A DNA stretch of 64,000 bases, taken from W-Chloroflexi-9 sp045863195. Lineage in GTDB: Bacteria > Chloroflexota > Dehalococcoidia > UBA2979. The DNA lies in assembly GCA_045863195.1 (NCBI GenBank), contig BTUI01000006.1, positions 1 through 64,000 of the forward strand, in the 5' to 3' direction. Below the pieces are notes generated by a model that was given only the letters and a program-made list of their open reading frames with translations, made no database searches and was not told the origin of the DNA. This document shows positions 42,982 through 50,749 of this stretch, in pieces. The position numbers and the translations under genes are program-made. How positions within the stretch are numbered: the first letter of the stretch is position 1; each line of letters begins with the position of its first letter.

Positions 42982-43509
42982 TCATTCGAGCGAGGACTGG
43001 AACTCACGTTCCTCGGGACCCCAGAACGTCTTGATGTAGGCCAGTACCGCCCGGATCTCGTCTTCACTCAACCGGTCACCCCACGCCGGCATTCCCGAGC
43101 GAAACCCTTCGCGCCCGTATGCTCCCTGCCCGCCGCGGCGGATGATGTCGAGAAGGACATCATCGGGATGGTGCCATGTGTGCCCGGAGGAGTCGTGGGG
43201 AGGAGCAGGGTAGCTGCCGTCCTCGCGGGGCGATTGCCAGTTCGGCTCTCCCTCGCCCTCGGGACCATGGCACGAGGCGCAGTTCGCCTGGTACACGCGC
43301 TCGCCGAGCATGATCGTCGCCTGATCGGCCGGCCCCTCGTCCCTGTCCTCCGGGCCGCCATTGTCACATGACGCGAACACCAGGACCCCAAGGAAGGCCA
43401 CGATCAGACCGAGATACCCAAGGACTCGTCGGCCGCCCCCCGACCGGTCAGAACGGCGACCTCGTGCAGGGCAGAGTGCGTGGGCTTCAGTCCTCGACGG
43501 CTCGTTCAA
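42982..43509 (-). CDS. cytochrome c lipoprotein
   Basis: 175 residues, ATG overlapping the TlpA stop. Transmembrane-like signal with lipobox FASC. Haem motif CASCH, axial Met in GMPAWGDRL. It is a close paralogue of the protein at 24659, sharing PNWQS, HDSSGHTWHHPDDVLLDII and AVLAYIKTFWG. Each sits in a copper-related operon, so they likely serve the same oxidase chain. Exported and haem-bound; needs CcdA-dependent maturation. Confidence 0.92.
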   Translation of the reverse strand: MNEPSRTEAHALCPARGRRSDRSGGGRRVLGYLGLIVAFLGVLVFASCDNGGPEDRDEGPADQATIMLGERVYQANCASCHGPEGEGEPNWQSPREDGSYPAPPHDSSGHTWHHPDDVLLDIIRRGGQGAYGREGFRSGMPAWGDRLSEDEIRAVLAYIKTFWGPEEREFQSSLE

Positions 43510-44069
43510 CTTGGGCTCATCAGGTCGTCCTGGAAGACCTCATCGAGTAGCGCGCGCAGCTTCTCCTCCGACAGCAACCCGTCATAGCGGGCATACATCT
43601 GAGGGCCTGGTGCAATGAAGAAAGCCGTCGGCAGGCCCTGCACGCCGTACTCCAGATAGACCTCTCCTGCCTCGTCGCGCGCGAGTGGGAAGCTCAGCTC
43701 GTGCCGCTCGACGAAGCGCCGGGCGTCCTCATCGCGGTCCCAGATGTTCACGCCCAGGAACATCCAGCCCCGATCGCGGTATTCGGGCCAGAGGGCCTCG
43801 ATCAGGGGCGCTTCCTCCTCACAGGGGATGCACCACGACGCCCAGAAGTAGAGGAAGACGGGCTGGCCGGCGTACTCCGTGAGCGTGAAGCGCTCGCCAT
43901 TGAGGCGCTGCAAGGTGAAGTCGGGAGGTATGCCCAGGTCGCCGTCAGTCCGACCTTCCTGAAGTCCGCCAACCCCCTGGGCCATCGCAATCCCGAGGAC
44001 GGCGAGCACGCCCAGGAGGAGGGTACCGAGCGCCGCAAACGCGAACCGGGGTTGCAGCAAACTACGCAT
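43506..44069 (-). CDS. TlpA/ResA-type membrane-anchored thioredoxin
   Basis: 187 residues from ATG 44069, which overlaps the stop of the small upstream frame. N-terminal helix (about 10-28), then a thioredoxin fold with WASWCIPCEEEAPL, and the cis-Pro loop GVQGLPTAFFIAPG. The AhpC/TSA-like first half (DFTLQRLNGERFTL) is usual. It would reduce apocytochrome c cysteines or SCO, fed by CcdA. Confidence 0.92.
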   Translation of the reverse strand: MRSLLQPRFAFAALGTLLLGVLAVLGIAMAQGVGGLQEGRTDGDLGIPPDFTLQRLNGERFTLTEYAGQPVFLYFWASWCIPCEEEAPLIEALWPEYRDRGWMFLGVNIWDRDEDARRFVERHELSFPLARDEAGEVYLEYGVQGLPTAFFIAPGPQMYARYDGLLSEEKLRALLDEVFQDDLMSPS

Positions 44070-44167
44070 CAGACTGACCAATGCGTAAGGCGGTTGGCCA
44101 GCGCGAGCGTCAACCGCGGCCGCGCGGGCCCCCGACGCTGCTGGTGACTCGCCTGTACCTGGTGCAT
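44069..44167 (-). CDS. possible 32-residue basic peptide coupled to tlpA
   Basis: ATG 44167 with GAGGCGGAG upstream; stop codon overlaps the TlpA start (TGATG). The product (MHQVQASHQQRRGPARPRLT...) is Arg/His/Gln-rich, ending LTHWSV. It has no signal or membrane segment. It may exist to couple translation of TlpA, or be a real small protein. Support is weak. Confidence 0.3.
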   Translation of the reverse strand: MHQVQASHQQRRGPARPRLTLALANRLTHWSV

Positions 44168-44186
44168 GGCTTGTCTCCGCCTCGCG

Positions 44187-45101
44187 TCAGGGCTCGAGTA
44201 GTTCGTGGACATGCCCCCCCAGAACCTCCGTCAGCGATGGCCCGTCCCACATCTCTTCGGCGCCGGCACCGTCCGGAATCGAGACGTACCACCGCTGCAC
44301 GCCGGTCTGATCGATCACCCAGACTCCGGGCGTGTGCGCTACCTCCCCGGCTTTCCCATCCTTGGGCACACCCCCGAGTGCCCCGTATGCCGCCCGTACC
44401 GCTTCGAGCTCCCGCGCCTCTCCGGTGAGGAAGTGCCAGCTTGTGAGGTCACCCACGCCCCAGCGCTCGCTCGCTTCGGCCAAGGCCTCGACCGATGTTT
44501 GGTCCGGGTTCACGTTCACGGCGAGGAACGCGACCTGCGACGCGCTCGTGCCGAGTGCGTCGTACACGTTTCGGAAATGCAGTGCCGTGAGCGGGCAGAT
44601 GTCAGTGCAGTTGGGATCGAGGAACGCCAGCAGGACCACGCGGCCCTGCAGCTCGTCGAGCACGACACTCGTTCCCCGTTGATCGGTGAGCGTAAAGTTC
44701 GGCGCTTCGCCATCGAGCGCGAGTCCGGTGTAGTCCGCTGCGCTCACGGGCGAAGCATCGCCCGTGAGTGAGCCGGAGAGAGTGACGGCCGCGATGGCGA
44801 GCGCCGGGAGGGCAGCAAGCGCCGTCAGGATGAGCACGGGCCACCTGCGCCCTCGCGTCCTGGGATGCTTCGAAGCCAGCCGGAACCCGATCAGACCGAG
44901 CGCGACGCCTCCACCGATGAATGCGAGGGCTGTCGGTTCCGAAATGACTCGGGAGAGCCAGGGCTCGTTCGAGTCGCCGTGTCCCTCGTGTGCGGAGACG
45001 GCCGTGGGGATGGCACCGTAGCTGAATGCCAGCACGAGACTGAGCAGCAGACTTCGATGAGCTACTCGGAACGCGCGGCATCCATTGCTGCTGACGTTCA
45101 T
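44187..45101 (-). CDS. SCO-family protein with extended membrane N terminus
   Basis: 304 residues from ATG 45101, overlapping the stop of the BNR gene. Two or three N-terminal hydrophobic segments with an AHEGHGDSNE stretch between, then a SCO fold: VVLLAFLDPNCTDICPLTAL (CxxxC), HFRNVYDAL, and late His in VAHTPGVWVIDQTG. Longer than normal SCO (about 200) because of the membrane extension. Probable copper or thiol-redox role. Confidence 0.88.
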   Translation of the reverse strand: MNVSSNGCRAFRVAHRSLLLSLVLAFSYGAIPTAVSAHEGHGDSNEPWLSRVISEPTALAFIGGGVALGLIGFRLASKHPRTRGRRWPVLILTALAALPALAIAAVTLSGSLTGDASPVSAADYTGLALDGEAPNFTLTDQRGTSVVLDELQGRVVLLAFLDPNCTDICPLTALHFRNVYDALGTSASQVAFLAVNVNPDQTSVEALAEASERWGVGDLTSWHFLTGEARELEAVRAAYGALGGVPKDGKAGEVAHTPGVWVIDQTGVQRWYVSIPDGAGAEEMWDGPSLTEVLGGHVHELLEP

Positions 45102-46105
45102 TCGCCTGCTTCCACGCGCTCGCCCTCGCGGGCAAGCTGCTCCCACGTGCCTCCCGCGTCGCTGGTGCCGAAGAGGCTCGCCGCAGCCGTGCCCGCGTAC
45201 ATGACACCGGAGTCCAGGTTACCGGCGACGTACAGGACCGCGTCCTCCGGGGGTAGCACGAGTCCAAGCAGGCGCGTGGATGTCGGTGCTGCTTTGACAT
45301 CGTCGATCTGTACGAGGCCGGTCTGGCCGTCAGCGACGTAGGCAATGACCGTCGTGCTCGAGCCGGGAGCGAACGACACCGCCGTGATCGGGATCCCCAG
45401 GATCAGTTGGCTCCATGACTCGCCACCGTCCGTCGACTCCCACAGCCCGGCGGCGGTACCCGCGAGCAAGCGGTTGGCGTCGGTCGGGTCAGTCGCGATC
45501 GCAAAGACGGAGCCCTGCGACAACAGTTCGGCAGCGGCGGGTCGATCCCAGGTGCGGCCGCCGTCGCTGCTCCGGTACAACCCTGCCTGCCCGGATGCGT
45601 TCCACCCATAAATCACGTTGGGGTCCGCGGCGCTGATGCTCATCACGTGGAAGTCGACCTGCCCCTGGAGCGAGACCGGTTCCCACGAGACCCCACCGTC
45701 CTCGCTGCGCATGAAGCCGATGGGATTTGGCAGATCGCTTCCTGGGGCGGGGTGTCCGCTGGAGTACATCGTGTTGGGCTGATCGGGGTGGTGACCGAAG
45801 CCCATGAAGTCATGCCGCTCCTCGCTGATGAAGCGCCACTGCCCGGCCTGGTCGACCTCGATCAGTGCGGAGTGAGTGCTGATATACAGCCGGTTGGCTG
45901 CCCAACTGGGAGCGGCAAGGCCGTGCAGGTGCATGAAGCGGTCGGCCGAGCTCGGGGCGGAGCCATTGCCGCCAGCCCTGCTCAGTACGATGGACACGAC
46001 CACGACCCCGACGAGCAAGGCGCCGATGGCCCCGAAGAGCACCGCCCGATTGGTATCGCCTACCCCGTGCCGTCGCTCTCGCGGATGCTGTCGTCTCGAT
46101 GCCAC
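45098..46105 (-). CDS. BNR/sortilin-repeat beta-propeller lipoprotein-like exported protein
   Basis: 335 residues. One N-terminal helix, then repeated beta-propeller units with Asp-box-like motifs SEDGGVSWEPVS, SSDGGRTWDRPA, STDGGESWSQL, TSDAGGTWEQL. It resembles the exported F510_1955-type 'glycosyl hydrolase' family, whose enzymatic role is unproven. The His-containing FMHLHGLAAPSW start of the propeller is notable. Coupled to the SCO gene downstream. Confidence 0.8.
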   Translation of the reverse strand: MASRRQHPRERRHGVGDTNRAVLFGAIGALLVGVVVVSIVLSRAGGNGSAPSSADRFMHLHGLAAPSWAANRLYISTHSALIEVDQAGQWRFISEERHDFMGFGHHPDQPNTMYSSGHPAPGSDLPNPIGFMRSEDGGVSWEPVSLQGQVDFHVMSISAADPNVIYGWNASGQAGLYRSSDGGRTWDRPAAAELLSQGSVFAIATDPTDANRLLAGTAAGLWESTDGGESWSQLILGIPITAVSFAPGSSTTVIAYVADGQTGLVQIDDVKAAPTSTRLLGLVLPPEDAVLYVAGNLDSGVMYAGTAAASLFGTSDAGGTWEQLAREGERVEAGE

Positions 46106-46108
46106 GTC

Positions 46109-46402
46109 CTAGTCCTGTTCCGCTGAGCCGGCGAGGTGGGCCAGGGCGGCGTCAAAGTCGCTTCGTCGAAAGCCGGCAAGCCACTGCGTGCCGATCCTGG
46201 TGACCGGAGTCGTCAGGTAGCCACGGTCCTCGATCTCGCTGAGCGCCAGCGGATCCGCAAACACGTCGCGCGCCTCGAATCTGATGCCACGCTCCGTCAG
46301 GTAGCGCTCCACGGACCGACAGGCAGTGCAGTGGGGCTGGGTGTAGAGGACGACCGCGGTCTCATCCTCAGCTTGGGGCGCTCCCGGGGCACGTTCACTC
46401 AT
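46109..46402 (-). CDS. glutaredoxin-like protein
   Basis: 97 residues from ATG 46402, overlapping the CcdA stop. Thioredoxin fold: VVLYTQPHCTACRSVERYL with a CTAC active site and a TTPVTRIG cis-Pro loop. Glutaredoxin/NrdH-like, cytosolic since it lacks a signal. Its coupling to CcdA suggests a role as electron donor or relay for the thiol pathway. Confidence 0.9.
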   Translation of the reverse strand: MSERAPGAPQAEDETAVVLYTQPHCTACRSVERYLTERGIRFEARDVFADPLALSEIEDRGYLTTPVTRIGTQWLAGFRRSDFDAALAHLAGSAEQD

Positions 46403-47157
46403 GTCAGTACCTTCCACCAGTACCAGGTCACATAGGCGCCCGTGAACACCAGGGCGAGGTTCGCGAAGCCGTGCACGTACGGGAGCAGTCCGCCGACGAA
46501 CCGAACCACGGGCTGCCGGGCCACGGCGACGCTGGCGGCGACGAGCATCAGCACGACGCCCATCCCGGCCCCGTACTCCATGAAGCGCCATGCGGAGGCG
46601 GCGTAGTCGCCCTGCCCGGTAAAGACGCTGCCCATGACCAGCATGAAGATCGGCAGTGTGCAACCCAGCGAGACCAGGGCGTACGCGAACCCGAAGAGCA
46701 GGACGCCGCGGGCCGTCCGGGATCGACTCACGCGCACTCCGGAACCCAGGTTCGCGAAGACCGACCGCCGGGTCACGAGTTGATATCCGCCGAAAGCGAT
46801 GAGAGCCAGTCCGATCGCAAGCCCGGCCCAGTAGGTCCAGCCGATCAGCTGCCGCCCTGCGATGGTCACAGCCAGGCCGACGAGTCCGAAGGTGACAACG
46901 AAGGCGACCGAGACGAGGAGGCCCATCTGTCCCGCCCGCATGAGCCGATCGCCGAGGCCACGCCGAGCGCCGTCCTCGGTGCCGAAGTAGAAGGCCGCGA
47001 ATGAGGGCAGCATGATGAAACCACATGGGTTCACGGTGGCCACCATGCCAGCGCTGAACGCGAACGACACGGGGAGCAACCGTGCCCACCCCGTGAACAG
47101 ATTGATCCAGTCGTTGGCGTACTCGGTGACGAGGTTGAAGACGCTGTCAGGGCTCAT
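46399..47157 (-). CDS. ccdA: CcdA-type thiol-disulfide transmembrane transporter
   Basis: 252 residues from ATG 47157. Six to seven helices. Two conserved cysteine motifs: GMVATVNPCGFIMLPSF and VSLGCTLPIFMLV. It moves reducing equivalents from cytosolic thioredoxin across the membrane to TlpA, SCO and cytochrome c maturation. It leads the minus-strand operon; a MerR-type promoter lies upstream (47249-47279). Confidence 0.92.
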   Translation of the reverse strand: MSPDSVFNLVTEYANDWINLFTGWARLLPVSFAFSAGMVATVNPCGFIMLPSFAAFYFGTEDGARRGLGDRLMRAGQMGLLVSVAFVVTFGLVGLAVTIAGRQLIGWTYWAGLAIGLALIAFGGYQLVTRRSVFANLGSGVRVSRSRTARGVLLFGFAYALVSLGCTLPIFMLVMGSVFTGQGDYAASAWRFMEYGAGMGVVLMLVAASVAVARQPVVRFVGGLLPYVHGFANLALVFTGAYVTWYWWKVLT

Positions 47158-47161
47158 GAGT

Positions 47162-47218
47162 TCAGACGGTGCGTCCGAGGTTCCGGCGTGATCCTCGCTT
47201 GATGGTCTGGCGCTCCAT
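47162..47218 (-). CDS. possible 18-residue leader peptide upstream of ccdA
   Basis: ATG 47218 with AAAGGGG about 10 bases upstream, located between the MerR-type promoter and ccdA. Product MERQTIKRGSRRNLGRTV, strongly basic. It ends 4 bases before the ccdA start, so ribosomes finishing here could start ccdA, which has no strong site of its own. Possibly a translational coupler. Confidence 0.35.
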   Translation of the reverse strand: MERQTIKRGSRRNLGRTV

Positions 47219-47248
47219 GATGAGTGATCCCCTTTCCCTCTAGGATCG

Positions 47249-47279
47249 AGCCTAAGCTTCCTGCTCGCTGGAAGGTCAA
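47249..47279 (-). promoter_or_regulatory. MerR-type promoter with 19-bp spacer for the assembly operon
   Basis: On the minus strand, -35 TTGACC (47279-47274) and -10 TAGGCT (47254-47249) separated by 19 bases. The dyad AGCTTCC-N8-GGAAGGT (47255-47276, plus-strand reading) fills the spacer, resembling CueR-type sites (ACCTTCC-type arms). It lies between ccdA and the divergent MerR gene at 47300. Confidence 0.85.
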
Positions 47280-47299
47280 CGCAGTGACTCGGGGGACCG

Positions 47300-47740
47300 A
47301 TGAGAATTGGACAACTAGCTCGGGCTTCGGGGTTCCCGGCGAAGACCATCCGCTACTACGAGGCACTCGGACTACTGCCCGAACCGAGCCGCGAGGCGTC
47401 GGGCTACCGATCGTACGAGTCGTCCCAGTTGCGGCGTCTCGAACTGATCCGTCTGGCGAAGACCGCCGGCCTGAGCCTGTCGGAGATCGCCGACATCCTG
47501 AGTGCCGGTACTGGTCCGGGAGTGGATTGTGCCCACGCCGTCGGCCTCCTCACGGAGAAACTGAAGCAGGTACGACTCCAGATCATCGAACTTCAGCAAC
47601 TCGAGGCTGCACTGGAGCACACGATCGATGCCCACCGTCGAGACGAACTCCCCGCCTCCGTGAGCCCGGATGACTGTCCTGTGATTGAGCGGGCGGCACG
47701 GGAGCGTGCGCAGGCGAGGGAAGAACTCCCCGCGCGGTAG
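47300..47740 (+). CDS. MerR-family metal-responsive activator
   Basis: 146 residues, ATG 47300. HTH opening (RIGQLARASGFPAKTIRYYE, LGLLPEP) and a dimer helix. Cysteines at about 77 (PGVDCAHAV) and 126 (DDCPVIE) match the ligand positions of ZntR/CueR-like sensors. It is divergent from the CcdA operon, with a CueR-like box between. A similar box precedes the downstream YHS gene, so it probably controls both. Confidence 0.9.
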   Translation: MRIGQLARASGFPAKTIRYYEALGLLPEPSREASGYRSYESSQLRRLELIRLAKTAGLSLSEIADILSAGTGPGVDCAHAVGLLTEKLKQVRLQIIELQQLEAALEHTIDAHRRDELPASVSPDDCPVIERAARERAQAREELPAR

Positions 47741-47857
47741 CGAATCCCTGGGCGACAAGGAGTTCAGCTGCGGTGTTGCTACTCGCGGTCGGGCGCGGCA
47801 TTGGAAGCCCTCGACCGGTTCCGTCTACAGGGTTTTGGCCCCAACCTCTGCGGTCGC

Positions 47858-47889
47858 TTGACCTTCCAGTCGACCGGTAGGTTTACCCT
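47858..47889 (+). promoter_or_regulatory. MerR-type promoter with 20-bp spacer for the YHS gene
   Basis: -35 TTGACC (47858-47863), -10 TACCCT (47884-47889), 20-base spacer. The dyad (47861-47882) has arms ACCTTCCAGTC and GACCGGTAGGT, nearly self-complementary and sharing ACCTTCC with the box at 47255. It lies just before the YHS gene and, beyond it, the complex I-like operon. Confidence 0.8.
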
Positions 47890-47937
47890 CTATGCGGCGG
47901 ATCGGCTGGCAGCACGATGCCGAAAGGGGCGGTTCAC

Positions 47938-48093
47938 ATGACGAGCGACGAGCAGGTCACTGACCCGGTGTGTGGCATGAAGATCAGCAAGACGGACGCC
48001 GTCACGACGGTCGAGCATGACGGACAGACGTACTACTTCTGCAGCCAGGACTGTGCGGATAGTTTCCGCGAGTCGCCCGAGGACTACCTCTAG
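47938..48093 (+). CDS. YHS-domain metal-binding protein
   Basis: 51 residues, ATG 47938 with AAAGGGG about 8 bases upstream. Complete YHS motif: TDPVCGMKIS, TYYFCSQDCADSFRESP. Close paralogue of the protein at 16678. As a single-domain soluble protein it could buffer or deliver copper. It precedes nuoA by 30 bases, so the complex I-like operon may share the MerR-controlled promoter. Confidence 0.9.
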   Translation: MTSDEQVTDPVCGMKISKTDAVTTVEHDGQTYYFCSQDCADSFRESPEDYL

Positions 48094-48123
48094 CGCCAGC
48101 ATCGCGACCGGGAGGCGGGTTCG

Positions 48124-48483
48124 ATGCTGGTAGGACCGCTCGGGGTTGCGCTTGCCGTCTTCATCGCCGCGCTGGTGGCGGTGCTGCTCGTTGAGCGCGC
48201 TGGCGAGCCGGCTGCTCACGAGGCGCCCTCACCCACCGAGCGCGTCCCGTTCGCTGGCGGCCTGCCGCCGCAGGTTCATGCCTGGAACCGGTACCACGCG
48301 CGCTACTACGTGATGGCGCTTGTCTTCCTCGTCTTCGACATGGAGATGGTCTACATGTATCCGTGGGCGGTCGTGTTCCTGCGCGAGGGTGGGATCGCCA
48401 TGGTCGAGATGGCGATGTTCATCGCGATCCTGCTCCTCGGGGTGCTCTACGCCTGGCGTGAGCGATCGCTCGAGTGGTCCTGA
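48124..48483 (+). CDS. nuoA: complex I-like subunit NuoA
   Basis: 119 residues, three helices. The conserved segments are present: RYHARYYVMALVFLVFDMEMVYMYPWAVVF. NuoA is a small membrane subunit at the junction between quinone site and proton pump. It opens an eight-gene operon (A, fusion, H, J, K, L, M, N). Overlaps the next gene by 10 bases. Confidence 0.9.
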   Translation: MLVGPLGVALAVFIAALVAVLLVERAGEPAAHEAPSPTERVPFAGGLPPQVHAWNRYHARYYVMALVFLVFDMEMVYMYPWAVVFLREGGIAMVEMAMFIAILLLGVLYAWRERSLEWS

Positions 48484-49820
48484 GGCGACTGCTCACCGGC
48501 CTCGCAGCAGGCGCGCCCGTGCCTGTGCTGCCCGTTGCTGGCCTCGGAACGCGCGATGCCCTCCGTGAGCTTCGGATTCGCGCTGAGCTCCGTCCAGTCG
48601 ACGTTCCCGCGGCCGCGAGCGTGCTCGTGGCCGCAGGGAGCATTCCCGAAGAGTTCGGCGACCCGCTTACGCTCCTGCACGACGGCATGCCTCACCCGCG
48701 GGCCGTCGTCTGGTGGAACCCTGGGGACTCAGCCGGCCCGCTCCTCCGACGGTTTGCCGATCCGACGGTGGTCTATGGCTCCGCAGACGAACTGGTCTCC
48801 GCGGTCGTCCGTGTCTTCCGGGATCTGTACTCAGGGCACGGGCCTTCCAGCGATCCGGTGGTCGCCGGGACTGGGCGTGCCCCATGGGAAGGGGTGGGGC
48901 CGTACGGGCAGGGCGGCTCAGGAATGACGGGAGGCGTCCCCTATGGCCGTCCGATGGCCGAGGTCGCCCCGGACCGTGACGGCCTCCGGCTGGACGTGGT
49001 CCCGCTGACCGTGGGGCCGTTCTTTCCGCAGTTCCCGCCCGGGCTGCGACTCGAGGCGACGTTCAGCGGTGACGTTGTCGTCCATTGCCTCCCACTCGTG
49101 AACCCGTTCGTCGATATCGCTCGTGGCGATCTCACGATCCGCCCGGGGCTCGACGTCTTCTTTCGCGCGCTCTTCGAGCCGGTCCCCATCGCCGAGCTTG
49201 AGTTGGCGCGTGCCCGCGATCACCTGGTCTGGCTCGCGGATGCCCTCACCGCGCACGGCCTGCCCGCGCTCGGCCTACGCGCCTTGCGGCTGACACATGC
49301 TTTGGGGGGGACATCTGCTGTCCCAGGCGTCCGCCGGCTCTCCCGCGCCATTGAGTGGTCGCAGGTGCTGCGTTGGTCCACGCGCGGAGTTGGTCGCTTC
49401 GACGCCGCAGGGCGAACGAGCCTTGGCGGCTGCGGACCCGTGGCACGCGCTGCCGGACTGCCTGACGACGCGCGCATGGAGGATGCCGCCTACCGCGCGC
49501 TCGGGTTCGAGCCGATCGTGCAGGATGCCGCTGACGCGGCAGCACGTTGGCGACAGCGGCTTGCCGAAGTCGTGCAATCGCTCGCGCTCGCGCGGAGCGC
49601 CGGGGCACAGCGGAGCAAGGTCACCGGGCAGGTCGAGTCGCCTCGCGGACTCCTGACGGCCGGGAGCGCTCCGGCGAGCCGGCTGCTGCCCCTGCTGCCC
49701 GGGCTCTTGGAGGGGCTTGAGTGGGGCGATGCTGTCGCGACGATCGTCAGTCTCGACATCGACCTCGAGGAAGCCGGGCTGGCCGAGCGGCTGGCTTCAG
49801 CGCAGGCCGGCACGACGTGA
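48474..49820 (+). CDS. divergent NuoB/NuoD-like fusion protein lacking Fe-S cysteines
   Basis: 448 residues, GTG start overlapping nuoA. Residues about 40-110 resemble NuoB (ASVLVAAGSIPEEFGDP, LLHDGMPHPRAVVWW) but without any of the four N2-cluster cysteines. From about 160 onward it follows NuoD: DVVPLTVGPFFPQFPPGLRL, ELARARDHLVWLADAL, SLGGCGPVARAAGLPDDAR, RQRLAEVVQSLALA and the C terminus GQVESPRGLL...GDAVATIVSLDID. Only two cysteines remain in the whole protein. It occupies the position of the peripheral-arm genes in this operon. It probably keeps a structural role on the membrane arm and has no electron-transfer function. Homology judged by motif order only. Confidence 0.75.
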   Translation: MVLRRLLTGLAAGAPVPVLPVAGLGTRDALRELRIRAELRPVDVPAAASVLVAAGSIPEEFGDPLTLLHDGMPHPRAVVWWNPGDSAGPLLRRFADPTVVYGSADELVSAVVRVFRDLYSGHGPSSDPVVAGTGRAPWEGVGPYGQGGSGMTGGVPYGRPMAEVAPDRDGLRLDVVPLTVGPFFPQFPPGLRLEATFSGDVVVHCLPLVNPFVDIARGDLTIRPGLDVFFRALFEPVPIAELELARARDHLVWLADALTAHGLPALGLRALRLTHALGGTSAVPGVRRLSRAIEWSQVLRWSTRGVGRFDAAGRTSLGGCGPVARAAGLPDDARMEDAAYRALGFEPIVQDAADAAARWRQRLAEVVQSLALARSAGAQRSKVTGQVESPRGLLTAGSAPASRLLPLLPGLLEGLEWGDAVATIVSLDIDLEEAGLAERLASAQAGTT

Positions 49821-50749
49821 GGCCGGCGGCCCCGCTCGAACTCGCCGTGCCGCTCGTCGGCATCGTGGTGGTAATCGGCGTGTACGTCGTGGCGGTCCTC
49901 GACCAGGCGATTAGCGAGCGGGTCGGAGGCGGGACGCTGCGCTGGCGGCGGGTCGCCTTCGATCCACTGCGCTCGGCCGCCCACCTCGTCACGCAGCAGC
50001 GACGCACGACCGAACGCCCTGATACGCCGGGATGGATCCTCGCTCCTGCTCTGCTGTCGGCGCTTGCTGCCCTCGCTCTGGCCATGGTGCCGCTCGGCCC
50101 AACGACGGTCGCCGCCGATCCCGAGACCGGGTTTGTCGTGTTCTCCGCGGCGATCGCGTTTGTGATGATCGCGGTGTATCTGCATGGCTGGTCGCCCAAC
50201 TCCCTCTTCGCGCTCCACGGCGCGTACCGCTTCGGTGCACAGGCGCTCTCCCTGCAGATCCCGTTCTTGCTGGCGATGCTCGCGACGACGCTGCCGGCGG
50301 AGTCACTCTCGATCGTCGACATCGTCCAGGCCCAGGAGTCACTCTGGAACGTCGTCCGGCAGCCGTTGGGGTTGCCGCTCTATCTCGTGGTGGGGGTTGG
50401 TGCGAGCTTCTGGGGGCCAATGAACCTCCCCGATGCCGCCGACCTCGCCGGCGGCACGGGGGTTGAGGACTCGGGCGTCGCACGACTGCTCTGGAAGTCG
50501 GCCCGTTCCGCCATGCTCGTGGCTGTGGCAGCGATGGGGGCCACGGGCTTCCTCGGCGGCTGGTGGGGGCCGTGGCTGCCCGGAGCGGTGTGGGTCATCC
50601 TCAAGACGCTCGTGTTGCTGGGGGTGTTGATCGCCGCCGGCCACCTCTTCGCCCGAGTGCGGGTCGAGGCCTTCGTCGTCGTGGCGTGGGCGCTCCTCAT
50701 CCCGCTGGCGCTGCTCAACATCTTCGTGTCCGGGGCGGTGCTGCTGTGA
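49817..50749 (+). CDS. nuoH: complex I-like subunit NuoH, divergent
   Basis: 310 residues, GTG start overlapping the fusion gene stop. Eight helices; PNSLFALHGAYRFGAQALSL and the length fit NuoH. However the normally strict cytosolic-loop sequences (GPNRVG after TM1, and the Glu-rich NRAPFDLPEAESEL segment) are replaced by AISERVGGGTLRWRRVAFDP and NLPDAADLAGGTGVEDSG. These residues line the quinone chamber in complex I, so quinone chemistry is doubtful here. Confidence 0.85.
   Translation: MRPAAPLELAVPLVGIVVVIGVYVVAVLDQAISERVGGGTLRWRRVAFDPLRSAAHLVTQQRRTTERPDTPGWILAPALLSALAALALAMVPLGPTTVAADPETGFVVFSAAIAFVMIAVYLHGWSPNSLFALHGAYRFGAQALSLQIPFLLAMLATTLPAESLSIVDIVQAQESLWNVVRQPLGLPLYLVVGVGASFWGPMNLPDAADLAGGTGVEDSGVARLLWKSARSAMLVAVAAMGATGFLGGWWGPWLPGAVWVILKTLVLLGVLIAAGHLFARVRVEAFVVVAWALLIPLALLNIFVSGAVLL

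Noticed and set aside
48474..49820. Treating the second gene of the nuo operon as a normal NuoD or NuoCD
   Set aside because: Only two cysteines, NuoB-like N terminus and no NuoC-like domain; it is better described as a divergent B/D-like fusion.
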